Positions 1-9,326 of a DNA stretch of 62,877 bases are shown here, piece after piece. Positions within the stretch are counted from its first letter, which is position 1. Every line of letters begins with the position of its first letter. The translations under genes and the position numbers were made by a program. The stretch lies in the NCBI GenBank assembly GCA_903884655.1, contig CAISFO010000053.1, positions 1 to 62,877 of the forward strand, read 5' to 3'. The DNA is from an uncultured Holophagaceae bacterium (GTDB lineage Bacteria > Acidobacteriota > Holophagae > Holophagales > Holophagaceae). The notes beneath the pieces were generated by a model. That model was not told the DNA's origin. It made no database searches and saw only the letters and a program-made list of their open reading frames with translations.

Positions 1-305
1 ACTCTCGTGGCCTTGGAAAAAATGCTCTGGTCGAAAAATTGTTCTGAATTCTGCCCGACATCCTTAGACGCCCAACAGAACCCTCAAAGGCTTCCTATCT
101 TCTATCCGGTTTTCAAAGACGCCCACCATATGCTTCCACATGGTCCGGAACAGCCTCTCAGCCACTCCTGCACCCCACAGCCTCAACTGCGCAGGACATT
201 CAGACTAACACCGGCGTTCCTTGTTGCAAGAAAAAATTTACAGAGAAGGCCCGGGATCTTCATCTGGCGCTGTTCCTTAGGCCATCATGGGCCATCGGAG
301 ATGCC
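1..305. other. Left-edge region upstream of galU, no gene recognised
   Basis: No credible gene is seen in this stretch. A 100-codon open frame crosses it on the plus strand, but its translation is low in hydrophobic periodicity, has no recognisable motif and runs into the galU start. The base composition is more AT-rich than the neighbouring genes, as expected of a control region. A GGAG ribosome-binding site at 297-300 sits five bases before the galU ATG. I saw no clear promoter or terminator. Confidence 0.5.
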
Positions 306-1178
306 ATGAAGACGCTTCGCAAAGCCGTCATTCCCGTCGCGGGCCTGGGCACCCGCTTCCTCCCTGCCACCAAGGCCCAACCCAAGGAAATGCTTCCTTT
401 GGTCGACACTCCGGTCATCCAGTACGTGGTGGAAGAGGCCATCCGAGCGGGCATTGAGAGCCTGGTGCTGGTGACGGGGCGGGGGAAAGCCGCCATTGAA
501 AACCACTTCGACGTGGCCTTTGAATTGGAAGACACCCTGCGACGCAGGGGCAGGCAGGAGGACCTTGCCCTGGTCCAAGGGATCAGCCATCTTGCCCAAT
601 TTGCCTACGTCCGGCAGGGCGAACCCCTCGGCCTGGGACACGCGGTGCTTTGCGCCCGTCATGCGGTCGGCGATGAACCATTCGCCCTGCTGCTGGGCGA
701 TGACGTCTTTGACGAGCAGGACTCGGCCCTGGATGCCCTCATCGAGGCATATAAGACCACCGGGAAATCCGTGGTGGGTGTCCAGGAAGTACCCCTTGAG
801 CATGTCTCGAGATATGGGATCGTCAATGCCCCGATTGGCGGAGACCCCATCTGGAATGTGACAGCCATTGTCGAAAAGCCAAGCCCGACCCAGGCGCCCA
901 GCTGCTGGGCCGTGGTGGGCCGCTACGTCCTGGAACCCCGCGTTTTTGAGCACCTCGCCGCGCTGGAACCCGGCGTGGGCGGTGAGTACCAGCTGACGGA
1001 CGCCCTTGCCGTACTTGCTCGTGAAGGGAGGCTGGTCGCGGCCCCCATTCCAGCCAAGCGCTACGACACCGGCAACAAACTGGACTACCTGAAGGCCAAT
1101 GTCGAGTTCGCGCTGAAGCGCCCTGACCTGCGCGATGACTTCGCGGTCTACCTGAAGGATCTCGCAAAGGGGCTCTAG
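306..1178 (+). CDS. galU: UTP--glucose-1-phosphate uridylyltransferase
   Basis: The 290-residue product matches the family in length and layout. It should make UDP-glucose from UTP and glucose-1-phosphate in the cytoplasm, for envelope polysaccharide and sugar interconversion. The nucleotidyltransferase signature GLGTRFLP lies at residues 13-20, followed by PKEMLP at 26-31 with the conserved Lys27, a GDDVF metal/uridine motif mid-protein, and a [11 protein letters not shown] segment near the C-terminus that is typical of bacterial GalU. The start is supported by GGAG five bases upstream. The gene is convergent with copA and overlaps its end by four bases. It seems to be a single-gene unit. 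Confidence 0.95.
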   Translation: MKTLRKAVIPVAGLGTRFLPATKAQPKEMLPLVDTPVIQYVVEEAIRAGIESLVLVTGRGKAAIENHFDVAFELEDTLRRRGRQEDLALVQGISHLAQFAYVRQGEPLGLGHAVLCARHAVGDEPFALLLGDDVFDEQDSALDALIEAYKTTGKSVVGVQEVPLEHVSRYGIVNAPIGGDPIWNVTAIVEKPSPTQAPSCWAVVGRYVLEPRVFEHLAALEPGVGGEYQLTDALAVLAREGRLVAAPIPAKRYDTGNKLDYLKANVEFALKRPDLRDDFAVYLKDLAKGL

Positions 1179-3298
1179 CGCCTCAGCCGGAGCGCGTTGA
1201 GCACCACGGTCAACGAACTCAGCCCCATGGCCATGCCGGCCAGCATGGGGCCGCCAAACCGCTCCAACTGTCCCAAGGCGGCCAGCGGCACCAGTACCAG
1301 ATTGTACCCAAAGGCCCAGGCCAGGTTCTGGCGAATCACCCGGTGTGTTCGCAGGGCCATGATCCGTGCCGACAGGATCGGCTCCAGACCGGGACGCAGC
1401 AGGACCAGTGGGGCCGCGGCCATTGCAGCTCCCGTGCCTTGCTCTCCTGCACCGGAGCCCATGGCGATACCACAATCCGCCTGGGCCAGGGCCGGGGCAT
1501 CATTAACACCATCCCCGACAAAACCAACGATGGCGCCCCGAGCCTGCATCGCCTTCAAAAAGTCCAACTTCCCTTCCGGGCGGACACCAGCCAGGACCTC
1601 CTGAATGCCGACGGCGGCCGCCATGGCACGAGCTGGGCCCACCTGGTCGCCGGTCAGAAGATGAAGGTTCAGCCCCTGATGCCGGAGCTCAGCCACCACC
1701 TCTGCCGCTTCCTGCCGCAGGCGATCTCCCAGGATGAATACGCCCTGTAGACGGACATCGTTGGCCAGTCCCACGGCGATGCCCTCCTGGTCCATGCCAG
1801 GAAAGGGGAGACCAAGAAAGCCTTCGCTTCCGAGCCTCCAGTTCACCCCATTCACCAGACCTGAGACGCCACCCCCCGGGTGGGAACGGAAGCCATCCAC
1901 CGGCAAAGTGGCACCCCCGTGCGCCGCCCGCAGCCCCCGGGCGATGGAGTGTTCCGAATCCCGTTCCAGGCTTGCGGCCACTTCCAGCAAGTCCGCTTCT
2001 GCAAGGTCACCGCAGGCCTGCACCCGGATCAGCCGGGGCCGACCTTCCGTGAGGGTTCCGGTCTTGTCGAACACCAGGTCCGTGGCCTGCCCCAGGGCTT
2101 CCAAGGCGGCCGCATCACGCACCAGTACGCCCCGTCGGGCTGCGGCACCGAGGCCCACCATCACCGCCACGGGCGTGGCCAAACCCAGGGCGCAGGGGCA
2201 GGCAATCACCAGCAGCGTGACCGCGGGCCGCCAGGCGTGGCTGAATCCTCCGCTCAACCACCACCAGCTGGCGAAGGTCAGCAGCGCCAGGACGAGAATG
2301 GCCGGCACGAACACGGCGCTGACACGATCCGCCAGGGCCTGGGCAGGCGCTTTGGACCCCTGGGCCTGGGCGACCAGGGCCGCCATGCGGGACAACTGCG
2401 TATCGGCCCCCACGGCCTTGATCTCCATCTCCAGGAAGGAACCATGCACCACCGTGCCGGCCACCAGGGCATCTCCTGGACCCTTGGGCACAGGCATGGG
2501 CTCACCCGACAGCATGGATTCATCCACCTCCGCCTGCCCTGACAGGACACGCCCATCTGCCGGTACCGATTGCCCTGGGAGGACTCGGGCACGGTTACCG
2601 GCGAGGAGCATCGACACAGGCACCTCGAGGAGGGACCCATCGTCCTCCACCCGCAGGGCTGTGGGGGGCGCCAGGGTGAGCAGGGCCCTCAGCGCATCGG
2701 TCGCATGAGCTTTGGCCCGGGATTCGAGATACTTTCCCGTCAACAGGAACGCCACCAGGGCCGAGGCGGTCTCGAAACTGAGGTGGTGGGCACCTTGCCA
2801 CCACTCCCCCATGGCGAAGAGCCAAGCCGTTCCCGAACCCAACGCGACCAGGGTATCCATGGAGGCCTGCCCATGCTTTGCCTGCTTTGCAGCCCTCACG
2901 AAGAACCCGCTACCCGCACCGAATACGACAGGAGTGGCCAGCAGCGCCTGCAGCCACCCCGGCAGGTGCCAGTCAAGTCCAGGAATCATGGTGGCCACCA
3001 TGGGTGCCGTGAGGACCAGGGCAACGAGCATCCTGGCCAGGGGTCTGGAAAGCTCCTCAGCTTCCAGCCCGTCTGCTTCGATCGGGCTCAAGCCGTAGCC
3101 TGCCTCCTCGACCCTGGCCGCCAGGTCATTGAAGGAAGCTGTGCCATTCACGATGACCTGGGCGGTCGCCAGATTCACAGTGGCGGAGGACACGCCCGGC
3201 GTTGCCGCCAAGGCCTTCTCCACGTGACGTACGCAGGAGGCACACGTCATTCCAGTGACAGCATACGTCTGCGGAGGCACGAGTCCTCCTTTCAGCAA
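1175..3298 (-). CDS. copA: Copper-translocating P1B-type ATPase
   Basis: This 707-residue heavy-metal ATPase most likely exports Cu(I) across the inner membrane. One HMA domain is at the N-terminus, with the metal site C19-A-S-C22. Hydrophobic helices flank the intramembrane CPC at 367-369. The actuator loop has SGEP at 264-267, the phosphorylated aspartate is D411 in DKTGT, and the hinge motif GDGVNDAP lies late in the protein. A YN pair and MGLSS in the last two helices match the copper subclass. One oddity is that the nucleotide-binding motif usually written SEHPL reads SEHSI, so the conserved proline is a serine. The gene starts six bases after the small metal-binding protein ends, so the two should be co-transcribed. 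Confidence 0.93.
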   Translation of the reverse strand: MLKGGLVPPQTYAVTGMTCASCVRHVEKALAATPGVSSATVNLATAQVIVNGTASFNDLAARVEEAGYGLSPIEADGLEAEELSRPLARMLVALVLTAPMVATMIPGLDWHLPGWLQALLATPVVFGAGSGFFVRAAKQAKHGQASMDTLVALGSGTAWLFAMGEWWQGAHHLSFETASALVAFLLTGKYLESRAKAHATDALRALLTLAPPTALRVEDDGSLLEVPVSMLLAGNRARVLPGQSVPADGRVLSGQAEVDESMLSGEPMPVPKGPGDALVAGTVVHGSFLEMEIKAVGADTQLSRMAALVAQAQGSKAPAQALADRVSAVFVPAILVLALLTFASWWWLSGGFSHAWRPAVTLLVIACPCALGLATPVAVMVGLGAAARRGVLVRDAAALEALGQATDLVFDKTGTLTEGRPRLIRVQACGDLAEADLLEVAASLERDSEHSIARGLRAAHGGATLPVDGFRSHPGGGVSGLVNGVNWRLGSEGFLGLPFPGMDQEGIAVGLANDVRLQGVFILGDRLRQEAAEVVAELRHQGLNLHLLTGDQVGPARAMAAAVGIQEVLAGVRPEGKLDFLKAMQARGAIVGFVGDGVNDAPALAQADCGIAMGSGAGEQGTGAAMAAAPLVLLRPGLEPILSARIMALRTHRVIRQNLAWAFGYNLVLVPLAALGQLERFGGPMLAGMAMGLSSLTVVLNALRLRR

Positions 3299-3304
3299 CT
3301 TGAA

Positions 3305-3529
3305 TCAGGCCTGGACAATCAGTTCGTAGCCCGCGGCCAGCACGCTCGCCGCCAACGAATCTTGGGCTGCCGTGCCCTCCACCGTGGCCGTGCCCTTGGC
3401 CACATCCACGACAACTCCGGCCACCCCAGGGACAGAGCGGAGGGCCTTTTCGACATGCTTTGCGCACCCGCCGCAGGTCATGCCATTCACACGATAGGTT
3501 TCTGTGGTCAACTCGGCCTCCAAACCCAA
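3305..3529 (-). CDS. copZ: Small heavy-metal-associated (HMA) protein, CopZ-like copper chaperone
   Basis: The 74-residue protein is essentially one ferredoxin-like HMA domain, with the metal-binding motif GMTCGGC and the expected downstream beta-alpha-beta pattern ending in AAGYEL. Proteins of this kind carry Cu(I) in the cytoplasm and hand it to the N-terminal domain of CopA. It is immediately upstream of copA on the same strand and downstream of mnmG. The start chosen gives the usual family length. It could serve another soft metal, but the pairing with a CPC-type ATPase favours copper. Confidence 0.85.
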   Translation of the reverse strand: MGLEAELTTETYRVNGMTCGGCAKHVEKALRSVPGVAGVVVDVAKGTATVEGTAAQDSLAASVLAAGYELIVQA

Positions 3530-3586
3530 TGGGCATCAGAATTTGGTCCAGATCCATGGTGGCTCTTGCTGGCCCAAAGCAACTTG

Positions 3587-3614
3587 ATTATATGCTCTTA
3601 GATCGATGAATTAA
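3587..3614 (-). promoter_or_regulatory. Candidate sigma-70 promoter for copZ-copA
   Basis: On the minus strand a perfect TATAAT (3592-3587) is preceded at a 16-base spacing by TTAATT (3614-3609). The -10 element overlaps the stop codon of mnmG. This position would let copper genes be expressed separately from mnmG. I see no clear CueR- or CsoR-type palindrome around it. The call rests only on consensus match and position. Confidence 0.4.
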
Positions 3615-5471
3615 CAAATGAAGCAGGGTCACGGCCGCAGGCGTGATTCCTGGAATCCGGCTGGCCTGCCCAAGGGTTTCCGGTCGATGCAGCACAAGCT
3701 TTTCCATCACTTCCTTCGAAATGCCGTGGAGCTGTTCCACCCGTAGGTCCGAGGGGATCCGAACGTGGTCCCAGCCCCGCTGCCCCTCCAGGAGCCTGGC
3801 TTCGCGGTCCCGATAGGGCGCGTACCGAAGGTCGAAGAGCAGCAGATCCCGTTCAGTTGCCATCTCCCGACCAGGGAAACTTTGATCACCATCATCTAGG
3901 AGGGCCAGGCAGGCGTCAGCCTCAGAAGGTCCGACCTGCTGCCTCCGGAAGAAGTCCGAGAGGCTCATGCCTGATTCGAGGCGGACGCCCGCCCCGGCGG
4001 CGATCGGCCCGAAGGGGCTGGTCTGGGTCACCCAGGCTTCCTCGCAAAGCCCCTTCAGACGTTCTCTCCGAGCCACCTTGGCTTCCACCCGGACCAGTTC
4101 ATCGACACTCAGGGCACCCACCTCCCGGGCGAGGGCCATCAGCCTTCCGTCAGCCAGGTCGCAGGCCAATCCGAGCCGATGTTCCGCCCGGGCGGTGAGC
4201 ATCCGGTAGGGTTCATCTGTGCCCTTGGTGACGAGGTCGTCGATCATCACGCCAACGTAGGCCTGGTCCCGCCCCAAGATGATGGGTTCCTGGCCCCTCA
4301 GCCAACGCACAGCGTTGATTCCGGCCATGAGCCCCTGCCCTGCGGCTTCTTCGTACCCGGTGGTGCCATTGATCTGGCCCGCGAACCAGACGCCCTCGAG
4401 ACCTTCCACCGACAGGTCCCGGTGGAGTTGCAGCGGATCGAAGCTGTCGTACTCGATGGCATACCCCGGCCTCAGGATCTCCGCCGCTTCGAACCCGGGA
4501 AGGCTCCGCACCATCTGAATCTGCACCTCAGGGGGCATGGAGGTGGACAAGCCCGCCAGGTAGATTTCTTCTGTCTCGAGGCTCTCGGGCTCCACGAATA
4601 TCTGGTGCCGCACTTTGTCGGGGAATTTCACGAATTTGTCTTCAATGGAAGGGCAATAGCGGGGTCCAATGCCCTCGATATGGCCGCCATACAAGCTGGA
4701 TCTCTGCAGGTTATCCCGGACGATGCCCCCGGTTTCCGGGGTGGTGTGGACGATGTGGCAGGGCACCTGGAGCTGGGGGATCCCTGCGCTGAAGAAACTG
4801 AAGGGACGCGGCGGATCATCGCCTGGCTGGACCACCAGGCGACTGAAATCAATGGAGGCCTTGGCCAGCCGCGGGCTGGTCCCGGTTTTCAGCCGCTTGT
4901 GCCGCAGTCCGAGCGAACGAAGCTGTTCAGCCAGATGGGTGCTGGCGGGCTCTCCCGCGCGACCCGCCTCCAGCTGGCGATCCCCGATCAGGATGCGGCC
5001 ATTCAGGAAGGTACCGCTGGTCACCACCACGGCTTGGCAAGCCAGCACGGTGCCATCCAACAGCTCCACGCCCCGCAGGCACCGGGTGCCCTCCTGCCAC
5101 AACAGGTTCGCGGCCATGCCCTGTCGCAGTTTCAAATGCTCGGTGTGTTCCAGGAGCCTCCGGGCGGCGATGCGGTACTTCACCTTGTCGGCCTGGGCCC
5201 GGGGGCCCCGCACGGCCACTCCGCGGCTTTCGTTGAGGATGCGGAAGTGGATCCCGGTGGCATCGATGAGGCGGCCCATGGCGCCACCAAGGGCATCCAG
5301 TTCCCTGACCATGTGCCCCTTGCCGACTCCGCCGATGCTGGGATTGCAGCTCATCTGTCCGATCTGGTCGAGGTTCATGGTGAGCAGGGTGGTGTCCATG
5401 CCCATTCGGGCGGCAATGTGTGCGGCCTCGATCCCGGCATGTCCGCCGCCAATGACCACCACTTGCTTCAT
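3588..5471 (-). CDS. mnmG: tRNA uridine-5-carboxymethylaminomethyl modification enzyme MnmG (GidA)
   Basis: The 627-residue FAD protein works with MnmE to install the carboxymethylaminomethyl group on the wobble uridine of several tRNAs. The dinucleotide-binding loop GGGHAGIEAA begins at residue 8. Further family signatures include MSCNPSIGG near residues 40-50, GTFLNG, the GYAIEYD segment and the C-terminal helical RIPGITPAA region. Length is normal. The ATG at 5471 has AGGA about eight bases upstream. The first 43 bases of the gene are repeated 155 bp further upstream, where the copy would begin with TTG, so the control region appears to have been rearranged. Confidence 0.95.
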   Translation of the reverse strand: MKQVVVIGGGHAGIEAAHIAARMGMDTTLLTMNLDQIGQMSCNPSIGGVGKGHMVRELDALGGAMGRLIDATGIHFRILNESRGVAVRGPRAQADKVKYRIAARRLLEHTEHLKLRQGMAANLLWQEGTRCLRGVELLDGTVLACQAVVVTSGTFLNGRILIGDRQLEAGRAGEPASTHLAEQLRSLGLRHKRLKTGTSPRLAKASIDFSRLVVQPGDDPPRPFSFFSAGIPQLQVPCHIVHTTPETGGIVRDNLQRSSLYGGHIEGIGPRYCPSIEDKFVKFPDKVRHQIFVEPESLETEEIYLAGLSTSMPPEVQIQMVRSLPGFEAAEILRPGYAIEYDSFDPLQLHRDLSVEGLEGVWFAGQINGTTGYEEAAGQGLMAGINAVRWLRGQEPIILGRDQAYVGVMIDDLVTKGTDEPYRMLTARAEHRLGLACDLADGRLMALAREVGALSVDELVRVEAKVARRERLKGLCEEAWVTQTSPFGPIAAGAGVRLESGMSLSDFFRRQQVGPSEADACLALLDDGDQSFPGREMATERDLLLFDLRYAPYRDREARLLEGQRGWDHVRIPSDLRVEQLHGISKEVMEKLVLHRPETLGQASRIPGITPAAVTLLHLLIHRSKSI

Positions 5472-5626
5472 CGCGATCCTTTCGTTCGTTCCCTGTCCAT
5501 TGGGATCGAGGCCTCCCTCCTATCGCGGGGGACACTTGGTCCCCCGCTCCCGCGCTCCGCTTTGCGGAATCGCGGAGTCGGGACGATCCCGGCATGTCCG
5601 CCGCCAATGACCACCACTTGTTTCAA
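5429..5626 (-). repeat. Direct repeat of the mnmG 5' end flanking a hairpin-rich spacer
   Basis: Bases 5429-5471 (first 43 bases of mnmG) recur at 5584-5626 with 41 of 43 identical. The 112-bp spacer holds two strong hairpins. One is GCGGGGGAC / GTCCCCCGC with a five-base loop (5525-5547). The other is centred on TCCGCTTTGCGGA inside a larger imperfect stem with TCCCG/CGGGA ends (5549-5583). The upstream copy would start with TTG and has GGGGAGG just before it, while the downstream copy has its own ATG and AGGA. This looks like a small insertion or segmental duplication that rebuilt the start of the gene. Confidence 0.75.
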
Positions 5627-5705
5627 AAGTCCCTCCCCATCCATTCAGGATACCCGTCCGCAAGGGAGGCATCCCCTGGGCACCCGGATATGAGAAACTG
5701 TCCCC

Positions 5706-6569
5706 ATGCGACCCCATCTGAGCCCCGAAGAGCGCCGAGCCAGACGCAAGCGCGCCATGCGGCGGTCCATGTTCGTGCTGCCATCCAGCATCACCATGGC
5801 TTCTGTTTTTTGCGGTTTCTCCAGTGTGGTCATGTCCATCAATGCGGCCGGCGCCACTCCGGAGCGCTTTTTTCTCTGGGCGGCGGGTCTACTGGTGCTT
5901 GCGGGAGTCTTCGATGGACTGGACGGGCGGGTCGCCCGGGCCACCAACACCGCCACCGAATTCGGCGTCCAACTGGACAGTCTGGCCGACGTGATCAGTT
6001 TCGGAATGGCCCCGGCCATCCTGGCCTACCGCTATGGTTTCTTCCAGTTGGGCATCCAGGACTCACACCTGCGGGCCATCGGCTGGGCAGCCTGTTTCGT
6101 CTTCACGGCTTGCGGCGCCCTGCGTCTGGCACGGTTCAACATTCAGGTGGGGGCGGTGGATTCCCGCTACTTCGTGGGCCTCCCCATTCCCGCCGGTGCG
6201 GCTTGTGTGGCCGCCGTGATCATCTGGCGACCCGCCCCACTGAATTCGATCTCCTATGCCTACTGGTTCGCCGCGGAACTGTTCACCATCGGACTGCTGA
6301 TGGTGTCGACCATCCGGTTCCCGAGTTTCAAGAAGCGGGCCTCGAGTCCCCGGGCGGTGATGATCACCAGCCTCCTCGTCGTGCTGTTCTTTGCCCTGAT
6401 GATTCTGTTCCAGCAAGCCTTCTTCGTCGGATTCTTCGCGGCCTACATCACCTTCACGCTGGCCATGAACATCGCCTGGAGAGCCGGCTGGCGCGGCATT
6501 GAACCACCCCACGATGGCCCCCACGACAGCACTCACGACGGTCCGGAGGACCCTGCGATCGTTCATTGA
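5706..6569 (+). CDS. pssA: CDP-diacylglycerol--serine O-phosphatidyltransferase
   Basis: The 287-residue integral membrane enzyme should make phosphatidylserine, the precursor of phosphatidylethanolamine, from CDP-diacylglycerol and serine. The CDP-alcohol phosphatidyltransferase signature is complete: DGRVAR, then eight residues, G, three residues, and DSLAD. Several hydrophobic helices follow, and the start carries a basic stretch rich in Arg before the first helix, as in the PssA subfamily with FGxAPA after the motif (here FGMAPA). The C-terminal tail is rich in His, Asp and Pro. The gene is divergent from mnmG, and the mnmG upstream repeat lies within its promoter region. A PgsA function is less likely from the FGMAPA segment. 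Confidence 0.88.
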   Translation: MRPHLSPEERRARRKRAMRRSMFVLPSSITMASVFCGFSSVVMSINAAGATPERFFLWAAGLLVLAGVFDGLDGRVARATNTATEFGVQLDSLADVISFGMAPAILAYRYGFFQLGIQDSHLRAIGWAACFVFTACGALRLARFNIQVGAVDSRYFVGLPIPAGAACVAAVIIWRPAPLNSISYAYWFAAELFTIGLLMVSTIRFPSFKKRASSPRAVMITSLLVVLFFALMILFQQAFFVGFFAAYITFTLAMNIAWRAGWRGIEPPHDGPHDSTHDGPEDPAIVH

Positions 6570-6594
6570 CCCAATCGGGCTATGAGAGCGCCCG

Positions 6595-7119
6595 TCAGAG
6601 AGAACTGGCCCCGGCCGGTACGCCCACCCCAGCGACAATGGCGACTTTGGCGTTGGAAAGGAGCTTCCCCCCGGTGCCAGGCCCGATCCCCAGAGCCGCA
6701 CCCTGCTTGACACCCGCTTCGGTCGTAGCCGCCGTCGGGATTTTCATCGCAGCCATGCGCTGGATGAGGAAGCTCGCTGCGGTGGATCCGTCACCAGCCA
6801 CATGGTCCCCTGCCAGCAGGACGATGGCGTCCGGCTTCCGACCCGTCAACGTGCCGACTGCCTTGCCCATGTCCTGGGGACCCTTCACATCCACCACGAC
6901 CAATTTCAGGCCGCCTGCGGAACTCACGAGAGAGGCCAACCCGGCCCTGCTGCTGGTGGAGTCGCAAACCACCGCCACAGTGGTGCATTGCGGCCAGGAT
7001 TTCTTCACAGCCCCCATGAGGGCGTCGTAATCTCCTGCGGAGAGCGCGCCTGAGGCGAGGATCAAAGACATCAGGGCGGAGCAGAATCGGGACAAGGGAA
7101 CCTCCAGAAGCCCCCTCAT
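6595..7119 (-). CDS. Small secreted protein resembling ABC-transporter periplasmic component, function unknown
   Basis: The open frame runs much further upstream into nupC, but the ATG at 7119 gives a normal signal peptide (basic start, hydrophobic core, cut near ALSAG) and a 174-residue product. The mature part alternates beta strands and helices with Gly-rich turns, like one lobe of a type I periplasmic binding protein (VVVDVKGPQD, IVLLAGDHVAGDG, IPTAATTEAG). It is about half the usual length of such proteins, and no permease or ATPase is adjacent. It follows nupC by 53 bases on the same strand and may be read from the same message. Function is not assigned. Confidence 0.6.
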   Translation of the reverse strand: MRGLLEVPLSRFCSALMSLILASGALSAGDYDALMGAVKKSWPQCTTVAVVCDSTSSRAGLASLVSSAGGLKLVVVDVKGPQDMGKAVGTLTGRKPDAIVLLAGDHVAGDGSTAASFLIQRMAAMKIPTAATTEAGVKQGAALGIGPGTGGKLLSNAKVAIVAGVGVPAGASSL

Positions 7120-7172
7120 CGACGCTTCCAGGCCTGAACTGGAGTACGCGATGCTGCGCAATTTTTTCCGGG

Positions 7173-8546
7173 TTAGGTCAGCACGCCGGCAATGCATGCG
7201 CTCAGGAAGTTCGCCAGGGTCCCCGCCAGCATGGCCCTGAGGCCCAGCCTTGCCAGGTCGCCGCGCCGTTCCGGCACCAGGGCGCCAATGCCGCCTACCT
7301 GGATGGCGATGCTGCTGAAGTTGGCAAACCCGCAGAGGGCGAAGGTGGAGATCAACTTTGCCTTGGGGGAAAGCCAGGTCATGCCCCCCAGATCCAGGAA
7401 GGCCACGAATTCGTTCACCACCATGCGCTTGCCCAACAATCCCCCGACCTGCCCTGCCTCGGTCCATGGCACGCCCATGAGAAAGGCGGGGATCTTGAAC
7501 ATCCAGCCCAGGATCAGCTCCAGGCTGAAACCGGGATGGATGGCCTTCATCAAGCCGTTGACGAGATAGATCAGCGCTATGAACGCGATGAGCATGACTG
7601 CCACATTGAAGGCCAGCTGACCGCCTTCGAAGGCCCCGCGGGCCGCCGCATCCAGCACGTTCGCATCATGGTTGGGAATGTCCACGCTGATCTGGCCTGC
7701 CGTTTCGGGCTGTTCCGTCTCGGGCTCCAGCATCTTGGCCATCATCACCGCGCCTGGAGCGGTCATCAGCACGGCCGTGAGCAGATGCACGATGTCCACG
7801 TGGGCGACCTGGACGTACGCCACCATGATGCTGCCCGAGACGTGGGCCATGCCGGCCGTCATGATCACCATGAGTTCACTGCGGGTCAGGCGCGCCAGGA
7901 AGGGTCGGATGGTGAGCGGCGCCTCGGTCTGCCCCATGAGAATGCTGGCGGCCACGCTGACACTTTCCGCCCCAGACACCTTGAGGAAGCGACCCATGGC
8001 CTTGGCCGACGCGTTCACCACCCACTGCATGACCCCGATGTAATAGAGCACAGCGAAGATCGAGGCCACGAAAATGATGGTAGGCAGCACTGCGAAAGCG
8101 AACACCATGCCCACTTTGCCGTCGGGACCATCCGAGAGTGAGCCGAAAACGAAGCTCGCTCCTGCGTGCGCGTACGCCATGAGGTGCTCGACCACAATAC
8201 GCATCTTGTCGAACGATGCACCGACCAGATTGCCCCTGAGCAGACCCAGGATGATCACCCCGAACAGGCCCCAGTTCAGCTTCTTGTTGTCGATCGAGGC
8301 GACACGCCGCAGAACCATGGGTGTGAACATCAGGCCCAGAACCACCCAGCCCGCTCCCTTGGGGAAGGGGAGGAAGGACAGCAGGCCTGAGATCGCAGGG
8401 CCTTTGAGGATGATCAGCGCAAATATCCACTGGAGCGCAAGCCCCCAGCCAATGGTCCGCCAATGAATGGCGCTGCGCTGCCGGGAAAGCAAGTACGCAA
8501 GGGCCATGAAGGCCAGGATTCCAGCCAGTCCGATGAACCGTTCCAT
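7173..8546 (-). CDS. Concentrative nucleoside transporter (CNT/NupC family)
   Basis: This 457-residue polytopic membrane protein should import nucleosides by ion symport across the inner membrane. It has the two diagnostic CNT motifs, GQTEAPLTIRPFL in the middle and NEFVAF in the C-terminal half, together with about ten hydrophobic segments. The N-terminal NupC core, the gate region and the C-terminal transport domain are all in order, and the length is normal. The gene begins nine bases after the roadblock-like gene ends, so it sits inside a minus-strand run. The nucleoside specificity cannot be read from sequence by eye. Confidence 0.9.
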   Translation of the reverse strand: MERFIGLAGILAFMALAYLLSRQRSAIHWRTIGWGLALQWIFALIILKGPAISGLLSFLPFPKGAGWVVLGLMFTPMVLRRVASIDNKKLNWGLFGVIILGLLRGNLVGASFDKMRIVVEHLMAYAHAGASFVFGSLSDGPDGKVGMVFAFAVLPTIIFVASIFAVLYYIGVMQWVVNASAKAMGRFLKVSGAESVSVAASILMGQTEAPLTIRPFLARLTRSELMVIMTAGMAHVSGSIMVAYVQVAHVDIVHLLTAVLMTAPGAVMMAKMLEPETEQPETAGQISVDIPNHDANVLDAAARGAFEGGQLAFNVAVMLIAFIALIYLVNGLMKAIHPGFSLELILGWMFKIPAFLMGVPWTEAGQVGGLLGKRMVVNEFVAFLDLGGMTWLSPKAKLISTFALCGFANFSSIAIQVGGIGALVPERRGDLARLGLRAMLAGTLANFLSACIAGVLT

Positions 8547-8555
8547 CCCCGTCCC

Positions 8556-8912
8556 CTATAGTTCGTTGTTCAGGGCGAAGATGGCCTGATCCATGTGGAA
8601 CCGGGCCCGGCCCAGCAAGCCCTCCCGTTGCATGACGAGCACCAGGGTGCACTGCTCCTTGGCTCCCACCATGAGAATCCAGTGCAGGTCCGTCGCGAAG
8701 GCCACCTGCTTGACCTCACCACGATCGAATTCCTCAACCGCCTGTTGCAGGTGCCGCTTCACCACGTGCTGATAGGCGCCCAGCAGCTGCAGCCCCTCGT
8801 TGGACACCTGGATCGAGCGGGAACAGATGGGATCTCCATCCCGGTCATTGAACGTGGCCGCCAGGGCCTCTGGCACACGTTGAATGAGCTGATCCAGGAT
8901 TTGCTGGAACAT
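8556..8912 (-). CDS. Roadblock/LC7-like small protein
   Basis: The start at 8912 gives a compact 118-residue protein. It opens with an amphipathic helix (MFQQILDQLIQRVP), then alternates strands and helices in the roadblock/LC7 pattern. That pattern includes a central strand (QVAFATDLHWILMV), a second strand (CTLVLVMQ) and a final helix. Proteins of this fold (MglB type) form dimers that regulate small GTPases or act as scaffolds. No Ras-like GTPase gene is nearby in the window. The assignment is from fold pattern only, so it is tentative. It lies between the DUF2752 gene and nupC. Confidence 0.55.
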   Translation of the reverse strand: MFQQILDQLIQRVPEALAATFNDRDGDPICSRSIQVSNEGLQLLGAYQHVVKRHLQQAVEEFDRGEVKQVAFATDLHWILMVGAKEQCTLVLVMQREGLLGRARFHMDQAIFALNNEL

Positions 8913-8951
8913 GGCGGGACTCCGATGCTGCGTGCCCAAAGCATGACCGGA

Positions 8952-9326
8952 CTAGATCCCTCGCGCCACCTGCAGTCCCCAGATGCCCAGCAGAATCAGC
9001 CAGACAGACACCCGGAATGCCCGCGAATCCGGCAATTGGGGATAGGGATCGTTCCGCCAGGACCGGCGGAGGTCCCAGAGCGCGAGGAGCGGAAGCAGGG
9101 CCGCGAGGCCGGCCGTGGCGGGGTGCCAATGGATCGCTTCAGGCCAATCCCAGCGCCCCAAGGCCATCACACAACGCGTCAGGCCACACGTGGCGCAGGC
9201 AAACCCTGTCAGGCGCTTGAAGGGGCAGCCCGGCAGCAGATCCACCACCGGCTTCAGAAAGGAGGCAGCCCAGGCGCCCAACCCCGCCAGCAGGAACGCC
9301 AGGGCCACCCAAGGCACCCGCCTCAT
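8952..9326 (-). CDS. DUF2752 membrane protein
   Basis: The 124-residue protein has two or three hydrophobic helices and the family motif CATCGLTRC (C-x-x-C-G-x-T-R) in the first half, after a segment PGCPFKRLTG. The DUF2752 family is common in Bacteroidota, Actinobacteria and Acidobacteriota and has no established function. The cysteines suggest a redox or metal role near the membrane, but that is inference. Its ATG overlaps the stop of the upstream Yip1-like gene (ATGA), so translation is likely coupled. Confidence 0.75.
   Translation of the reverse strand: MRRVPWVALAFLLAGLGAWAASFLKPVVDLLPGCPFKRLTGFACATCGLTRCVMALGRWDWPEAIHWHPATAGLAALLPLLALWDLRRSWRNDPYPQLPDSRAFRVSVWLILLGIWGLQVARGI

Noticed and set aside
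7..309. 100-codon plus-strand open frame at the left edge
   Set aside because: No ribosome-binding site, no family pattern, and it ends inside galU; most likely chance reading of a control region.
285..1475. 396-codon minus-strand frame opposite galU
   Set aside because: It lies entirely opposite galU and the end of copA, which have clear motifs; GC-rich third positions create such frames.
4179..5693. 504-codon plus-strand frame across mnmG
   Set aside because: It is antisense to mnmG over its whole length and shows no family features.
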